The notes beneath the pieces were generated by a model. The model was not told the DNA's origin. It saw only the letters and a program-made list of their open reading frames with translations, and ran no database searches. A stretch of DNA of 64,000 nucleotides from Mesorhizobium metallidurans STM 2683 (lineage in GTDB: Bacteria > Pseudomonadota > Alphaproteobacteria > Rhizobiales > Rhizobiaceae), in the NCBI RefSeq assembly GCF_000350085.1, contig NZ_CAUM01000098.1:1-64000 (forward strand), written 5' to 3'. This document shows, in pieces, positions 40,901 to 49,519 of this stretch; the first letter of the stretch is position 1, and each line of letters starts with the position of its first letter. The position numbers and the translations under genes are program-made.

Positions 40901-41378
40901 GCGGGGCCAGGTCGATGCCCGCAACTTCTACGTGGTCAACGAGCCGAAACTCGCCTCGATCGTGTCGACCACGCCGGCCGGCGACAGCCGCAGCCTGAAC
41001 GAAGCGGTCAAGGGCAATCTCGACACGTCGCGTGTGCAGTTCGAGCGCGGCTCTTCCGAGATCGAAAAAGGCGCCGGTTATCTGAAGCTGGCCAATGGCG
41101 TGCTGCGCGGCCCGCGCATCGGCACCACCTTCCAGGGCACGCTCTACGACCAGAACAACAATATGGACATGACCGGCACCTTCATGCCGGTCTACGGCCT
41201 CAACCGCATCTTTGGCGAGTTGCCGCTGTTCGGCACGCTGCTCGGCAATGGCCGGGATCGCGGCCTGATCGGCGTGACCTACCGGCTCAGGGGCGATGCC
41301 AACAAGCCGAAACTGGACGTCAATCCGCTGTCGGTAATCGCACCCGGGATTTTCAGGTCGATTTTCGAGTACAGGTGA
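37995..41378 (+). CDS. Giant AsmA-like/DUF3971 protein (YhdP-TamB superfamily)
   Basis: A 1127-residue protein anchored by one N-terminal helix (LARLFAGFVALVLLAAAAVY) followed by a long repetitive beta structure in the periplasm and an AsmA-like C-terminal region (MTGTFMPVYGLNRIFGELPL...GNGRDRGLIGVTYRLRG). Such proteins are thought to bridge inner and outer membranes and carry phospholipids. I chose GTG 37995 because a TATAAT box lies at 37941-37946 and the frame upstream crosses the bcp promoter region; TTG 37914 would add 27 residues. It is the last housekeeping gene before the 41.4-48.0 kb island. Confidence 0.88.
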   Translation: MDQEQPQHEKIRFRRDEITDLGAFPSACRVPPLGQASIGRGVRILARLFAGFVALVLLAAAAVYMVGVSGIGSERLRAEAETAIEKLAGVDVNVEAGPARLTLDGSSFIALQVNDVSLKTAEGKPMADAGRVRFGIRLIPLLSGEVRLTSARISDAHIVMAAMPSGGDWTAALRNQDGLIDPEKLSEAVFSNINHALDAVREDSMRQIDLSNVDLVLPEAGSVKLVRITDASVSQSGPGGMEFSSDAEVDGRTLTIAASATRDITTRRVTALDASVKMAEAVEAVAASGGKMGAVALKLAGSQGFGESASRLTASLALTGSVLDLGQRGLLPADVDLDATLVAGSNKIQVDKLLLKTGRSIFDFAGSIGPKPATGTAGEEPSYRYDLTSDGSTLAPSDSPEPALSFFARVAGVYQPESHKLVAEQIGVRSGSAGEVLGTASVTFVDGKAPGISVALNVHDMPVSHVKQLWPWFSARNARLWVLKNLFGGRVVDANLQFQVVPGRLGNGVPLSADEVFGRFQIEGSRFDTAGRIPPIRDAVGVVAFYGNDVDITLSSGSVYMPSGRTVAASGGRMAVKAANRPPVIGALDIDVAGEAAAIAELASYEPINAMRHVGLLPDDLSGTVTGHVKADIPLQSGVDTSKLDWLVALDYKDLSLGKPFEGQTVTNADGSITVEPDKAVISAKALLNGLPAELDLIEPLTDDGPPPGRKVAMVLDDKMRATAMPGLSTLLSGTIKVAIDKSGGGSQNVSADLTNARLDIPWAGWSKGPGIPANVTFAMTKSGDTTTLSDFDLDGKSFSIDGSVVLVKGALSSARFSKVTLNRGDDVAVSVKRSGKGFAIDISGNALDARSLIKQFTSDVDTATKTTGSDAVSVSADVNFLTGFHDETLSNLKLDYSAAGSRVNGLKVSATADSGAAITISNTTADGRRALNMKSADAGAILRFLNIYEHMEGGSITLALAGASDGSMRGQVDARNFYVVNEPKLASIVSTTPAGDSRSLNEAVKGNLDTSRVQFERGSSEIEKGAGYLKLANGVLRGPRIGTTFQGTLYDQNNNMDMTGTFMPVYGLNRIFGELPLFGTLLGNGRDRGLIGVTYRLRGDANKPKLDVNPLSVIAPGIFRSIFEYR

Positions 41379-41720
41379 GGTCAAACCCAATCACTCCTAA
41401 ACGATCGGGTTCGACCCGCAGCGGACGCTCGTTTGCCCCGGCCGAATTCACGCCCATGACCCATAGGCGACCTTCCTGAGGCGCTGACCCAACAGCGGCT
41501 TTGCGCCTCATATCGTCGGTTATTCCATCGGCGATAGCCACCAAGAAGGGGTCGACTGCAGCGACAACATCGATTTGCCCGTCAGTTTTCTTGGTTATGC
41601 GTGCTTAGACACCTGCAGATTCTTGCAACGATCCAGCTGCGTATAAGAACCAGTTGTTGAAAAACGCTGGCCATGTGATGCTAGATTTTCAAAATAGTGG
41701 AACAGAGCAGGAGACAGGGC
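41379..41720. other. Left boundary of the YcaO island
   Basis: 342 bases between asmA and the 147-aa gene. Base composition falls from about 41.55 kb onward. A short frame from TTG 41575 to TAA 41644 encodes a 23-residue peptide with four cysteines (PVSFLGYACLDTCRFLQRSS, then CV) but has no clear ribosome-binding site. The minus-strand frame 41353-41544 overlaps the asmA end and is not supported. Nothing definite is called. Confidence 0.45.
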
Positions 41721-42164
41721 ATGGCCGCCATCGTCGTTGACGCAGTTCCAGAAGATATGGGGAGCCTCATTGTCAGACTTCGCTGGGCAAAGGACAACCC
41801 AACGTCGCCTGCTCCGTCGGCGCAGGCGGTAAGCGACCTTGCCGCATTTACAAGTAATTGGACCGAACAAGGCGATGTCAATCGCAAGCAAATTCTTGAA
41901 GCCGCGGGGGTGACGGGGAAAATCAATTCTTCTGGAGACTGTGGCCTTATCCCAATCGAGGGCGATGAGGTCGCGGTGATGTTCGACGATGAAGCGGACA
42001 GTCAGGTCATTCCTGCTGGCCGGACAGTTGTTGTAGTGCCGACGCGTCGAGATCTTGAGTGCTTGTGGGACCTTACGAACCTCTACGAGGACTTCGTAGC
42101 CGAAAGCCTTGATTCGAACGACCTAGTGGCACTCGGACAACAGATCTTTAAACGATGCCGTTGA
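41721..42164 (+). CDS. Hypothetical protein preceding the YcaO-domain gene
   Basis: A 147-residue soluble acidic protein with an ideal Shine-Dalgarno (GCAGGAGACAGGGC) before ATG 41721. No domain is recognised. A helical N-terminal half (LRWAKDNPTSPAPSAQAVSD...RKQILEAAGVTG) is followed by a beta-rich GDEVAVMFDDEADSQVIPAG and a helical, Cys-containing end (RDLECLWDLTNLYEDFVAES). It ends 29 nt before the YcaO-domain gene and is probably co-transcribed with it. It is not Cys/Ser/Thr rich at its end, so it does not look like an azoline precursor; a partner or docking protein is more likely. Confidence 0.65.
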   Translation: MAAIVVDAVPEDMGSLIVRLRWAKDNPTSPAPSAQAVSDLAAFTSNWTEQGDVNRKQILEAAGVTGKINSSGDCGLIPIEGDEVAVMFDDEADSQVIPAGRTVVVVPTRRDLECLWDLTNLYEDFVAESLDSNDLVALGQQIFKRCR

Positions 42165-42193
42165 GCGCAACATAGCGTATTCATGGACAAGCG

Positions 42194-43465
42194 GTGGCGC
42201 TTCCGATCTCTGGCATTTCGGCGGGATCCGTTGAGTTCATATCTCAGCGCTATCGCTTTGTTTCCTTACCAAATTCGGGGGCGCCCGCCTATTTCGCCGT
42301 AGCGCTACCTCGTAGCGAATCTGATTCAGGAGCTATGCTCCCCCTCGCTGCCCAGCGAGGGGCGGGGCGGGTCCCGGCCGGTCGCGGGCTGTCACCCGCG
42401 TTGGCTCTATCTTCTTGCTTTGGGGAAGCGGTGGAGCTGACAAGTGCTTGTCTTTGGGGGGATGAAGTCTATGTGCGGGCACCCATCGCAAAGGTGCAGA
42501 GCAGGGCTATCGATCCTTCTGCTCTTATTCTCTTTAGCGATGAGCAGTATAGGCAGCGATCGTCTTGGAATGCGGTGCAAGCGAGGAGTGAGTGGGTACC
42601 AAACCCGCTTAACCGCGAGCTATCGCTCGACTGGGTGGAGGCCATGTCGCTGACCCACGGCCGCCGGATACTGGTCCCAGCCGCCGTGGTCTATATCGGT
42701 TACGCCGAGGCTGGTGACGAGTCATCCTTCGCAATTTCTGACAGTAATGGTTGTGCCGCGGCGTCAACGTGGGAGGAGGCTGTCGTAGTCGCCTTTTTGG
42801 AGCTAGTTGAGCGGGATGCTGTCGCGCTCTGGTGGATGGGGGCCGATCGAAAGCGGCCTGTCGATGTTTCTCATATCAGGGACGCGTCAGATTTGGCTCA
42901 CTGGATTGGCGATCGTCCGCGTCGATTTGAAGTCCTTGATCTCACAACCGACTTGGGGATACCGGCTTACGCCGCCGTTTCTGCAACTCCAGAAGGGCGC
43001 GACGTTGCATTTGGATCAGCTGCCAACTTTGATCCAGCCTCTGCTATCCTCTCAGCGATTACGGAGATGCTGCAAAGCGAGATAGCCCTCAGACTATCTA
43101 GCATAGGTGACGGCGCAAACGACATATTGCGCTGGATGTCGCTAGTATCCTTCGAAACCGTTCCTCACCTACAGTCAGCTGGCCCCCCCATTCGAAGCAT
43201 TCTTGACGAGCGCGGTCCTGCTACTGCGTCTGATGCAGTGGAGCGCTGCATACGGGCGTGCAACGACGCGAATCTGGCTATGATTGCAGTGAACTTGACG
43301 CGTGCTGCGATCGGTATTCCTGTTGCGCGCGTGTTGGTGCCTGGCCTTAGGCCAAGTCGATGCCGCTTCGCTCCGGGACGTCTCTTCGACGTGCCTACAA
43401 AGCTCGGCTGGCGGTCGCGGAGATTGGCCGAATCGGAACTCCATAAGATTCCTCTTTTGCTGTGA
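42194..43465 (+). CDS. YcaO-domain protein (putative peptide cyclodehydratase/ATP-dependent modifying enzyme)
   Basis: A 423-residue YcaO-family protein. YcaO enzymes use ATP to activate peptide backbone amides, forming azolines, thioamides or amidines. The ATP-site motifs are visible: SSCFGEAVE (E78, E81), LELVERDAVALWW (E203, E206, R207) and ITEMLQ (E291, Q294). The C-terminus has PGRLFDVPTKLGWRSRRLAE and ends KIPLLL, without the PxPxP tail of azoline-forming enzymes. GTG 42194 was chosen; 29 nt separates it from the 147-aa gene. No E1-like, dehydrogenase or TfuA partner lies beside it. It is AT-richer than the core, indicating transfer. Confidence 0.85.
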   Translation: MALPISGISAGSVEFISQRYRFVSLPNSGAPAYFAVALPRSESDSGAMLPLAAQRGAGRVPAGRGLSPALALSSCFGEAVELTSACLWGDEVYVRAPIAKVQSRAIDPSALILFSDEQYRQRSSWNAVQARSEWVPNPLNRELSLDWVEAMSLTHGRRILVPAAVVYIGYAEAGDESSFAISDSNGCAAASTWEEAVVVAFLELVERDAVALWWMGADRKRPVDVSHIRDASDLAHWIGDRPRRFEVLDLTTDLGIPAYAAVSATPEGRDVAFGSAANFDPASAILSAITEMLQSEIALRLSSIGDGANDILRWMSLVSFETVPHLQSAGPPIRSILDERGPATASDAVERCIRACNDANLAMIAVNLTRAAIGIPVARVLVPGLRPSRCRFAPGRLFDVPTKLGWRSRRLAESELHKIPLLL

Positions 43466-43620
43466 AAAACAGCATAAGAGCCCGACTTTCTGAAGACGCT
43501 CTGCGTTCTACGCCTGAGCACGATTGACTATGCTCGAATTCGTGCTGCTTGTGCTCACCGGACCGCATGATAGTTTCGAAATGTTGGGGAACAACGGGGT
43601 GGTCCGATCGAGGCTAATAT

Positions 43621-46398
43621 ATGCTTGAACCAAGAGCCTCTGGCCCTACGAAACGTCGCCCAGGCTCAAGCGCGACCCTCGCCTTTCTTTTTACAGACAT
43701 AGAGGGTTCGACGGATCGCTGGGAGCGCCTGCCCACGGCCATGCAGGTGGCAATAGAGCGGCACGATCTTATTTTGAGCCGCGCAGTCAAGAATGCTGGC
43801 GGGCGCATTTTTAAGAGGGTTGGAGACGCGGTCCACGCAGTTTTCCCCCAAGCATTTGCCGCCCTGTGTGCAGCGATCGAGGCTCAGAGGGCACTGCACG
43901 ACGACGGATTTCAAGATGTCGAGTATTTGAAGGTTCGGATGGCCATTCATATTGGGGCAGTACAAACGCGAGATGACGACTTTTTTGGCCCCCCCCTTAA
44001 CCGGCTATCACGGATGGTAGCGGCCGCTCACGGGGGCCAAATATTGGTGTCTGATGCAGCAAGCATTATGATTGACAACCTTCCCGATGGTGCCGCTCTG
44101 CTGGATCTTGGCCAACACTTGCTGAGAGATGTCGATACCCCTCAGCGACTGCATCAACTAATGGCACTGGGTCTCGGCAGCAAGTTCCCACCGTTGAAAT
44201 TAGACTCGCCGCGTCGCACCAACATCCCTCAGCAAACACTAGCGTTGATTGGGCGAGACTCCGAGTTGAGAGATATGGAAATACTTGCTCGGAAATTTCG
44301 GTTGATCACCTTGGTGGGACCAGGCGGCGTGGGCAAGACGCGTGTGGGCTTGGAATTCGGGAGGGAGGCTATTCTGCGATATCCGGACGGCGTGTGGGTG
44401 CTGGAACTAGCTTCCCTCACTGATGGTCAGCTGGTTGCCGAGAGCCTCGCAACGCTGTTTGGTGGAGGTATAGCGCTGGGTCGGCTTGCCTTGGACACCG
44501 TTGTGTCATTCTTACGTGACAAGTCCGTGCTGATAATTCTGGATAGCTGCGAGCATCTCCTTCTCTCTGTAGCAGAGACAGCGGAAGCCATCTTGCGCAA
44601 TTGCGCTGGGGTGAGCCTCATTTGCACGAGCCGAGAACCGCTGGCCGTTCGCGGTGAGCGCATATATCGCATTCCATCGCTAAGTTTCCCGACGCATCCG
44701 GACGCTGCCTCAGCAGAGTCAGCACTTAGGCATCCTGCTGTCAGGCTGTTCGCAGAACGAGGGAGCGCAGCCGGCACAGGTTTTACAGTGGGAAAGGAAA
44801 ATGTAGCAGCGGTATGTACAATCTGTAAGCGGCTAGATGGCCTTCCGCTCGCTCTTGAAATTGCTGCTTCACATCTGAGAGCTTTGCTGGCCCATGAGTT
44901 GGCAGACCTTCTTGAGAAGCATCTTATAGTCCTCGGTGGCGCCTCGCGGACTGCACTGCCACAGCAACAAACGCTCCAATCGGTATTTGAATGGAGCTTC
45001 AATCTTTTGGTTGCAGACGAACAGACGTTGTTGAAGCGGCTCGCGATCTTTGCTGGAGGGTTTACCTTAGAGAGCGCCCAGGCTGTCGCCACAGATAATA
45101 CGATCATTCACAGTAATGTCTTTAACATGCTTTCTTCGCTTGTCGACAAATCGCTCGTGACCCTTGTCCCTGTCGGTCATCAGACACGCTATCGCTTGTT
45201 GGAATCGACCCGTAGCTTCGCACTCGGACGATTGGCTAAAGAGGAACACGAGTCACTAGCTCGTCGCCTTTGCAGTTTCCTGATCTCCTTTTATGCCGAG
45301 GCTTCGGCCGAGTGGCTTGATGGGTCGACGGACAACTGGCTCCAGATATATGCACCTGATCTCGATAACCTCAGGGCGAGTCTCGAATGGGCCTTTGGCG
45401 CGAACGGGGAAATCGAGCTTGGACTTGAACTCGCAAGCCACAGCCTGCGTCTTATGTTGGAGTTATCCCTCTTCCCTGAAATTGACCGCTGGTTCCAAGC
45501 CACGTCCGCTCACGTACGAGAAGACACTCCGCTTCTAGTGAAGGCTCGACTTCTCTACGCCACCAGCTATGTGCATCACGCCTGGTTCGGCGGGAGAGAC
45601 GCTGCACAACCAGCTCTGGAAGCAGCGGCACTTTTCCGCGCTTCGGGTAGCACGTTGGAACTGGCACAGTGTTTGGTGCGAGCCGGACAAGCGCTATCTT
45701 CTCCAACTGAGACAAGACACGCCAGACTGTTGCTTGAGGAAAGCCACATGCTGCTGCCACCTTATGGCGATACGAAGGTACGCGCCACTTGCTTACTTAG
45801 CCTCGGTGTCCTTTCCGATTTCGAAGGTAATTTCCTCGACGGATATACACTTCTCAAGGAGTCCGCCGATATCTTTCAAGAGATAGAGGACAATTTTGGG
45901 ATGCGTTTCGTGCTTATCTGCCTGGCCGAAAATCGTTTCAGCCTAGGCGCGGCAAATGATGCGCTGATGTTTGTCCAGCAAGCAATCGATCTTGCAGTTA
46001 AGCACAACCATCGGCACACCTTGTCGCTCGCGCGTATGAATTTGGCAGCGTATCAACTCATTCTCGGTATGACCGGCGAGGCGCGGGAGACCGCGCGAGA
46101 GAGCTTGAGAGATGCGAACACACTCGGTCTGTCCAGCTATATAGTGATCCTGGTCGAACACCTTGCGCTGGTTGCAGCCCTTGACGGAAAATTGGATCGA
46201 GCCGCTCGCATGCTCGGCTATTCTGACCGCATGCGACTCTTCCATGGGTCGGTTCGCGAAGGAACTGAACAGAAGATCTATGAGCGGCTAGCCCCACTAG
46301 TCGCCAGCATTGTACCTCGCGAGAAGCTGATTAGACTCGCCGGTGAGGGGGCTGCCTGGACCGAAGGGCAAGCAGTTGAACACGCCATGGCTATCTGA
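43621..46398 (+). CDS. Adenylate cyclase-STAND ATPase-TPR signalling protein
   Basis: A 925-residue fusion. Residues 18-180 are a class III cyclase domain: metal Asp26 in FLFTDIEGSTDRWE, Lys65 and Asp69 in FKRVGDAVHAVF, and Asn127/Arg131 in FGPPLNRLSRMV, so it looks catalytically complete and of adenylate type (Lys65/Asp120). Residues 225-480 are a STAND-like ATPase (Walker A GPGGVGKT 233-240, Walker B VLIILDSCEH). The C-terminal 400 residues are TPR-type repeats. It lies 155 bases after the YcaO gene. Cyclase fusions are known beside some azole-peptide systems, which gives a tentative link. Confidence 0.9.
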   Translation: MLEPRASGPTKRRPGSSATLAFLFTDIEGSTDRWERLPTAMQVAIERHDLILSRAVKNAGGRIFKRVGDAVHAVFPQAFAALCAAIEAQRALHDDGFQDVEYLKVRMAIHIGAVQTRDDDFFGPPLNRLSRMVAAAHGGQILVSDAASIMIDNLPDGAALLDLGQHLLRDVDTPQRLHQLMALGLGSKFPPLKLDSPRRTNIPQQTLALIGRDSELRDMEILARKFRLITLVGPGGVGKTRVGLEFGREAILRYPDGVWVLELASLTDGQLVAESLATLFGGGIALGRLALDTVVSFLRDKSVLIILDSCEHLLLSVAETAEAILRNCAGVSLICTSREPLAVRGERIYRIPSLSFPTHPDAASAESALRHPAVRLFAERGSAAGTGFTVGKENVAAVCTICKRLDGLPLALEIAASHLRALLAHELADLLEKHLIVLGGASRTALPQQQTLQSVFEWSFNLLVADEQTLLKRLAIFAGGFTLESAQAVATDNTIIHSNVFNMLSSLVDKSLVTLVPVGHQTRYRLLESTRSFALGRLAKEEHESLARRLCSFLISFYAEASAEWLDGSTDNWLQIYAPDLDNLRASLEWAFGANGEIELGLELASHSLRLMLELSLFPEIDRWFQATSAHVREDTPLLVKARLLYATSYVHHAWFGGRDAAQPALEAAALFRASGSTLELAQCLVRAGQALSSPTETRHARLLLEESHMLLPPYGDTKVRATCLLSLGVLSDFEGNFLDGYTLLKESADIFQEIEDNFGMRFVLICLAENRFSLGAANDALMFVQQAIDLAVKHNHRHTLSLARMNLAAYQLILGMTGEARETARESLRDANTLGLSSYIVILVEHLALVAALDGKLDRAARMLGYSDRMRLFHGSVREGTEQKIYERLAPLVASIVPREKLIRLAGEGAAWTEGQAVEHAMAI

Positions 46399-46409
46399 CG
46401 TTTAGCCTT

Positions 46410-47768
46410 CTATTGGGCTGCGACATCCAGAGAGAAAGCGGCCAAGGCAGCGCCCACCTCGCGCATAACCGCTTCTCGGGTTGACAATTCGGGCTGGAAC
46501 TCACGTCCGCATTCCAGAGTGAAGCTCAAGATGCGACCGGAGGAGGGATTAACGCGGTGCCGGCTATAGGCGTAGTCGTCGCTCGCGCCGGACGTACCGT
46601 AGATCGAATAAGCCTGCCTTACCCGATAGCGAACACCGCCTACGCACTGTGCAGCATAACTCATCAACCTCGAAAGTCTGACCGCCTCCTCGAGATCGGC
46701 CTTTTCGATGAATTCTCCATACCTACGATCCCAGGGAATTCCCCGACAACCATCAAAGCTAGGATTAAGGAAGTTCTCGTGGCGGTTTACAGTTTGACTG
46801 CTGTCAATGCCCCAACTGTGAAGAACGGCGGGAGCATAGCTATGTACGTCGACGTACCATCGCGTGTCCGGGAACCGATCCAGGAGCCAGACGATATTAC
46901 GGGTTTCCGGCTCCGATACAGCCGAGGGCCCAACATAGACATAAGAAGATGGTTTGCTTGAAGCATGCGCGAAGCCACGGGCGAAATGGCGCGCGAAGTC
47001 CCAAACGACATCAAAATTGCGATTGAGATCAACGCCGTGGCATATCGTGCCATCTTCCATCGGGTACCGAGCCCTATTTTTTCTCCAGTTGGGATCGACT
47101 GTCTGGCTATAGACTCTGCCATCAGGATTTGCGCAGGGCAGGACCAAGAGCTGCAGGTTCTTAATGATTGTGTCGACCCCGCTCGCATCGATCTCACAGT
47201 CTCCATATTGGAGCCCTGCACCAAAACGGTATGACTCCAAAAGGTCTGAGCAGAAGCGTACCAACGCATCTGGAGGCACCCATTCCTGAGCGTGCAGACC
47301 ACCCACCAGAGTTGCTGTCTTTGCATTGGGTCCTCGCGCGCTACCAATCCGGAGGGCGAATATCGGCCGCCCTTCGACGCTTATATTCGGCAGCCTCAAC
47401 AATTCAGCCGACGTCGGATACGCTTCCGACAGACGTTCAAGGGAACCGACGATTTCGTCGTAGGTCAGATAAGGCCCGCTTGTTAACCCCACATTGGAAC
47501 TGCCACCCTGAGCGGCTCGAAAGCCGTTGCCATGAGAAACCATGCGAAGTCGAGCTTCCGCACTCGGCATCTCCTGGTCGACGGCGGTGCAAACGCACAT
47601 TCGCGATGCTTGCAAAGACTGAAATTCAGCATCGGTAACAAACGCAGTGATGGCGAATCCTGGCGGATTTTTCAGTACGATAGGGCGGCACCCCAGGTCG
47701 AGCTGCCTCTCGCGCGTTTCGTTAACCAAGGCGTGGAGATCTGCGGACTCTAGCGTTATCTTCCTCAT
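46410..47768 (-). CDS. M14-family zinc carboxypeptidase, cytosolic
   Basis: A 452-residue metallocarboxypeptidase. Zinc-binding HxxE in LHAQEW and the later His in VDVHSY, substrate-binding NPDGR, NWRKNR and GVDLNRNFD, and the catalytic Glu in FTLECG are all present, so it is probably active. There is no signal peptide, and about 100 extra N-terminal residues precede the peptidase domain. ATG 47768 is preferred; TTG 47780 is possible. It converges on the cyclase gene with a 12-base gap and may trim peptides made by the island. Confidence 0.9.
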   Translation of the reverse strand: MRKITLESADLHALVNETRERQLDLGCRPIVLKNPPGFAITAFVTDAEFQSLQASRMCVCTAVDQEMPSAEARLRMVSHGNGFRAAQGGSSNVGLTSGPYLTYDEIVGSLERLSEAYPTSAELLRLPNISVEGRPIFALRIGSARGPNAKTATLVGGLHAQEWVPPDALVRFCSDLLESYRFGAGLQYGDCEIDASGVDTIIKNLQLLVLPCANPDGRVYSQTVDPNWRKNRARYPMEDGTICHGVDLNRNFDVVWDFARHFARGFAHASSKPSSYVYVGPSAVSEPETRNIVWLLDRFPDTRWYVDVHSYAPAVLHSWGIDSSQTVNRHENFLNPSFDGCRGIPWDRRYGEFIEKADLEEAVRLSRLMSYAAQCVGGVRYRVRQAYSIYGTSGASDDYAYSRHRVNPSSGRILSFTLECGREFQPELSTREAVMREVGAALAAFSLDVAAQ

Positions 47769-47791
47769 ATCGTTCGGCAACCAGCTGAAAC

Positions 47792-47962
47792 TTACTGCAG
47801 AATTTCTTCGCCTTGACCGTAAATGACCTTTAAGCGAAAGGCTAGGAACTCTCCCTCGACCTGAAGAGATATTGTTCCTCGACCACCAATCACCATATTG
47901 AGATGGCTTTGCTGGGGTGGAGCGGAGCCGCTACCTGCTCGTTCCGATGAGACGAATGGCAA
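47792..47962 (-). CDS. Possible small ORF upstream of the M14 carboxypeptidase
   Basis: A 56-codon frame from TTG 47962 with a GGGTGGA box 4 nt upstream, ending 23 nt before the carboxypeptidase start. From ATG 47896 it would be 34 residues (MVIGGRGTISLQVEGEFLAF, then RLKVIYGQGEEILQ). The C-terminal part has alternating hydrophobic residues, like a beta hairpin. It is a weak candidate for a peptide substrate or small partner of the island enzymes. Confidence 0.3.
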   Translation of the reverse strand: MPFVSSERAGSGSAPPQQSHLNMVIGGRGTISLQVEGEFLAFRLKVIYGQGEEILQ

Positions 47963-48033
47963 TATTCCACCCCATCTCGGCCATTGGCCGCAGCTAGCTG
48001 ATCAAGTTTCTATCGAGACGGATCAGGCTCTCG

Positions 48034-49287
48034 TCAAACCGGCCGCACCAGCACGTGTTTTTTCTTGCCGAGCGACAGCTTTGCGACCTGTTCCGGGCTC
48101 ATATCCTGAGGCGTCACCACCTTGCGGTCGTCTGACACCGGCTGGTCGTTGAGGCGCACGGCGCCGCCCTGGATATGCCTTCGCGCCTCGCCGTTGGATG
48201 CGGCAAGGCCGGCAGTGACGAGCAGCGACAAGATGCCGATCCCGCTTTCGAGATCGGCCCGGCCAACCTCGACGGTCGGCAGCGTTTCGGCGAGTGCGCC
48301 TTCCTCGAACGTCTTGCGCGCGGTTTCCTCGGCCTGTTGGGCTGCCTCGCGGCCGTGCACGATGGCCGTCGTTTCCGTGGCCAGAACCTTCTTGGCCTCG
48401 TTGATCTCGGAACCGCCCAGCGCGGCGAGCCGCGCGATCTCGGCGAGCGGCAGGCGGGTGAATATCCTGAGGAAGCGCTCGACGTCGGCGTCCTCGGTGT
48501 TGCGCCAGTATTGCCAGAAGTCATAGGGCGAGAAGAGATCGCCGTTGAGCCACACCGCGCCCTTGGCCGATTTGCCCATCTTGGCGCCCGACGTCGTCGT
48601 CAGCAGCGGTGTGGTCAAAGCGTAGAGCTGCGGCGTGCCCATGCGGTGGCCGAGATCGACGCCGTTGATGATGTTGCCCCATTGGTCCGATCCGCCCATC
48701 TGCAGCCGGCAGCCATAGCGCTTGCTAAGCTCGACGAAATCATAGCCCTGCAGGATCATGTAGTTGAATTCGAGGAACGACAGCGATTGCTCGCGCTCGA
48801 GTCTCAGCTTGACGCTATCGAAGGTCAGCATGCGGTTGACCGAAAAATGCCGGCCGACATCACGCAGGAATTCGACATAGTTGAGCTTCATCAGCCAGTC
48901 CGCATTGTTGACCATGATCGCCTCGCTGGGACCATCGCCGAAACGCAGGATGCGGCCGAAGATGCGCTTGATGCCCTCGATGTTGGCGGCGATCGCCTCG
49001 GGCGTCAAAAGCTGGCGCTGGTCGTCGCGGAAGGAAGGATCGCCGATCATCGAGGTGCCGCCGCCCATCAGGGCGATCGGCCGGTGGCCGGTCTCCTGTA
49101 GCCAGTAGAGCATGGTCGCCGAAATCAGATTGCCGATATGCAGGCTGGTCGCCGTCGCGTCGTAGCCGACATAGGCGGTCACCGTCTCCTTGGCGAAAAG
49201 CTGATCGAGACCGGCCTCATCCGAAATCTGGTGGATGAAACCGCGCTCGCTCATGATGCGCAGGAAATCGGATTTGAAGGCGGACAT
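48034..49287 (-). CDS. tyrS: Tyrosyl-tRNA synthetase
   Basis: A 417-residue class I aminoacyl-tRNA synthetase that charges tRNA-Tyr. The ATP motif HIGN occurs in [18 protein letters not shown], tyrosine pocket [12 protein letters not shown], and the KMSKS-equivalent is [10 protein letters not shown]-terminal S4 RNA-binding domain covers the last 65 residues ([20 protein letters not shown]). I chose ATG 49287 (MSAFKSDFL); the frame to 49353 has no support. It marks return to core composition after the island. Confidence 0.96.
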   Translation of the reverse strand: MSAFKSDFLRIMSERGFIHQISDEAGLDQLFAKETVTAYVGYDATATSLHIGNLISATMLYWLQETGHRPIALMGGGTSMIGDPSFRDDQRQLLTPEAIAANIEGIKRIFGRILRFGDGPSEAIMVNNADWLMKLNYVEFLRDVGRHFSVNRMLTFDSVKLRLEREQSLSFLEFNYMILQGYDFVELSKRYGCRLQMGGSDQWGNIINGVDLGHRMGTPQLYALTTPLLTTTSGAKMGKSAKGAVWLNGDLFSPYDFWQYWRNTEDADVERFLRIFTRLPLAEIARLAALGGSEINEAKKVLATETTAIVHGREAAQQAEETARKTFEEGALAETLPTVEVGRADLESGIGILSLLVTAGLAASNGEARRHIQGGAVRLNDQPVSDDRKVVTPQDMSPEQVAKLSLGKKKHVLVRPV

Positions 49288-49519
49288 TTTTTCTTTCCCG
49301 AAAGCGCCCGGCCGCTGCGGCCCGGGTATTGAAGGCGCGCGTTTAGCACTCAAGCGCGATCAGCAAAAGTGGAATCCGGCTTTGTGGCCACGCCGATGCC
49401 GTCTGCGATGATCCGGCGCGAATGCTTGCGTCATCGTTTCGGCTGGCGTAATGAGGCGCCGCGCCAACGGGTCCTTGCAGCCTTCGCCCGCTGGAACGGC
49501 ACCGCACGGCATCCACCAA

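Noticed and set aside
41353..41544. 63-aa minus-strand frame at the asmA end
   Set aside because: Overlaps the asmA 3' end and shows no recognisable protein features or ribosome-binding site.
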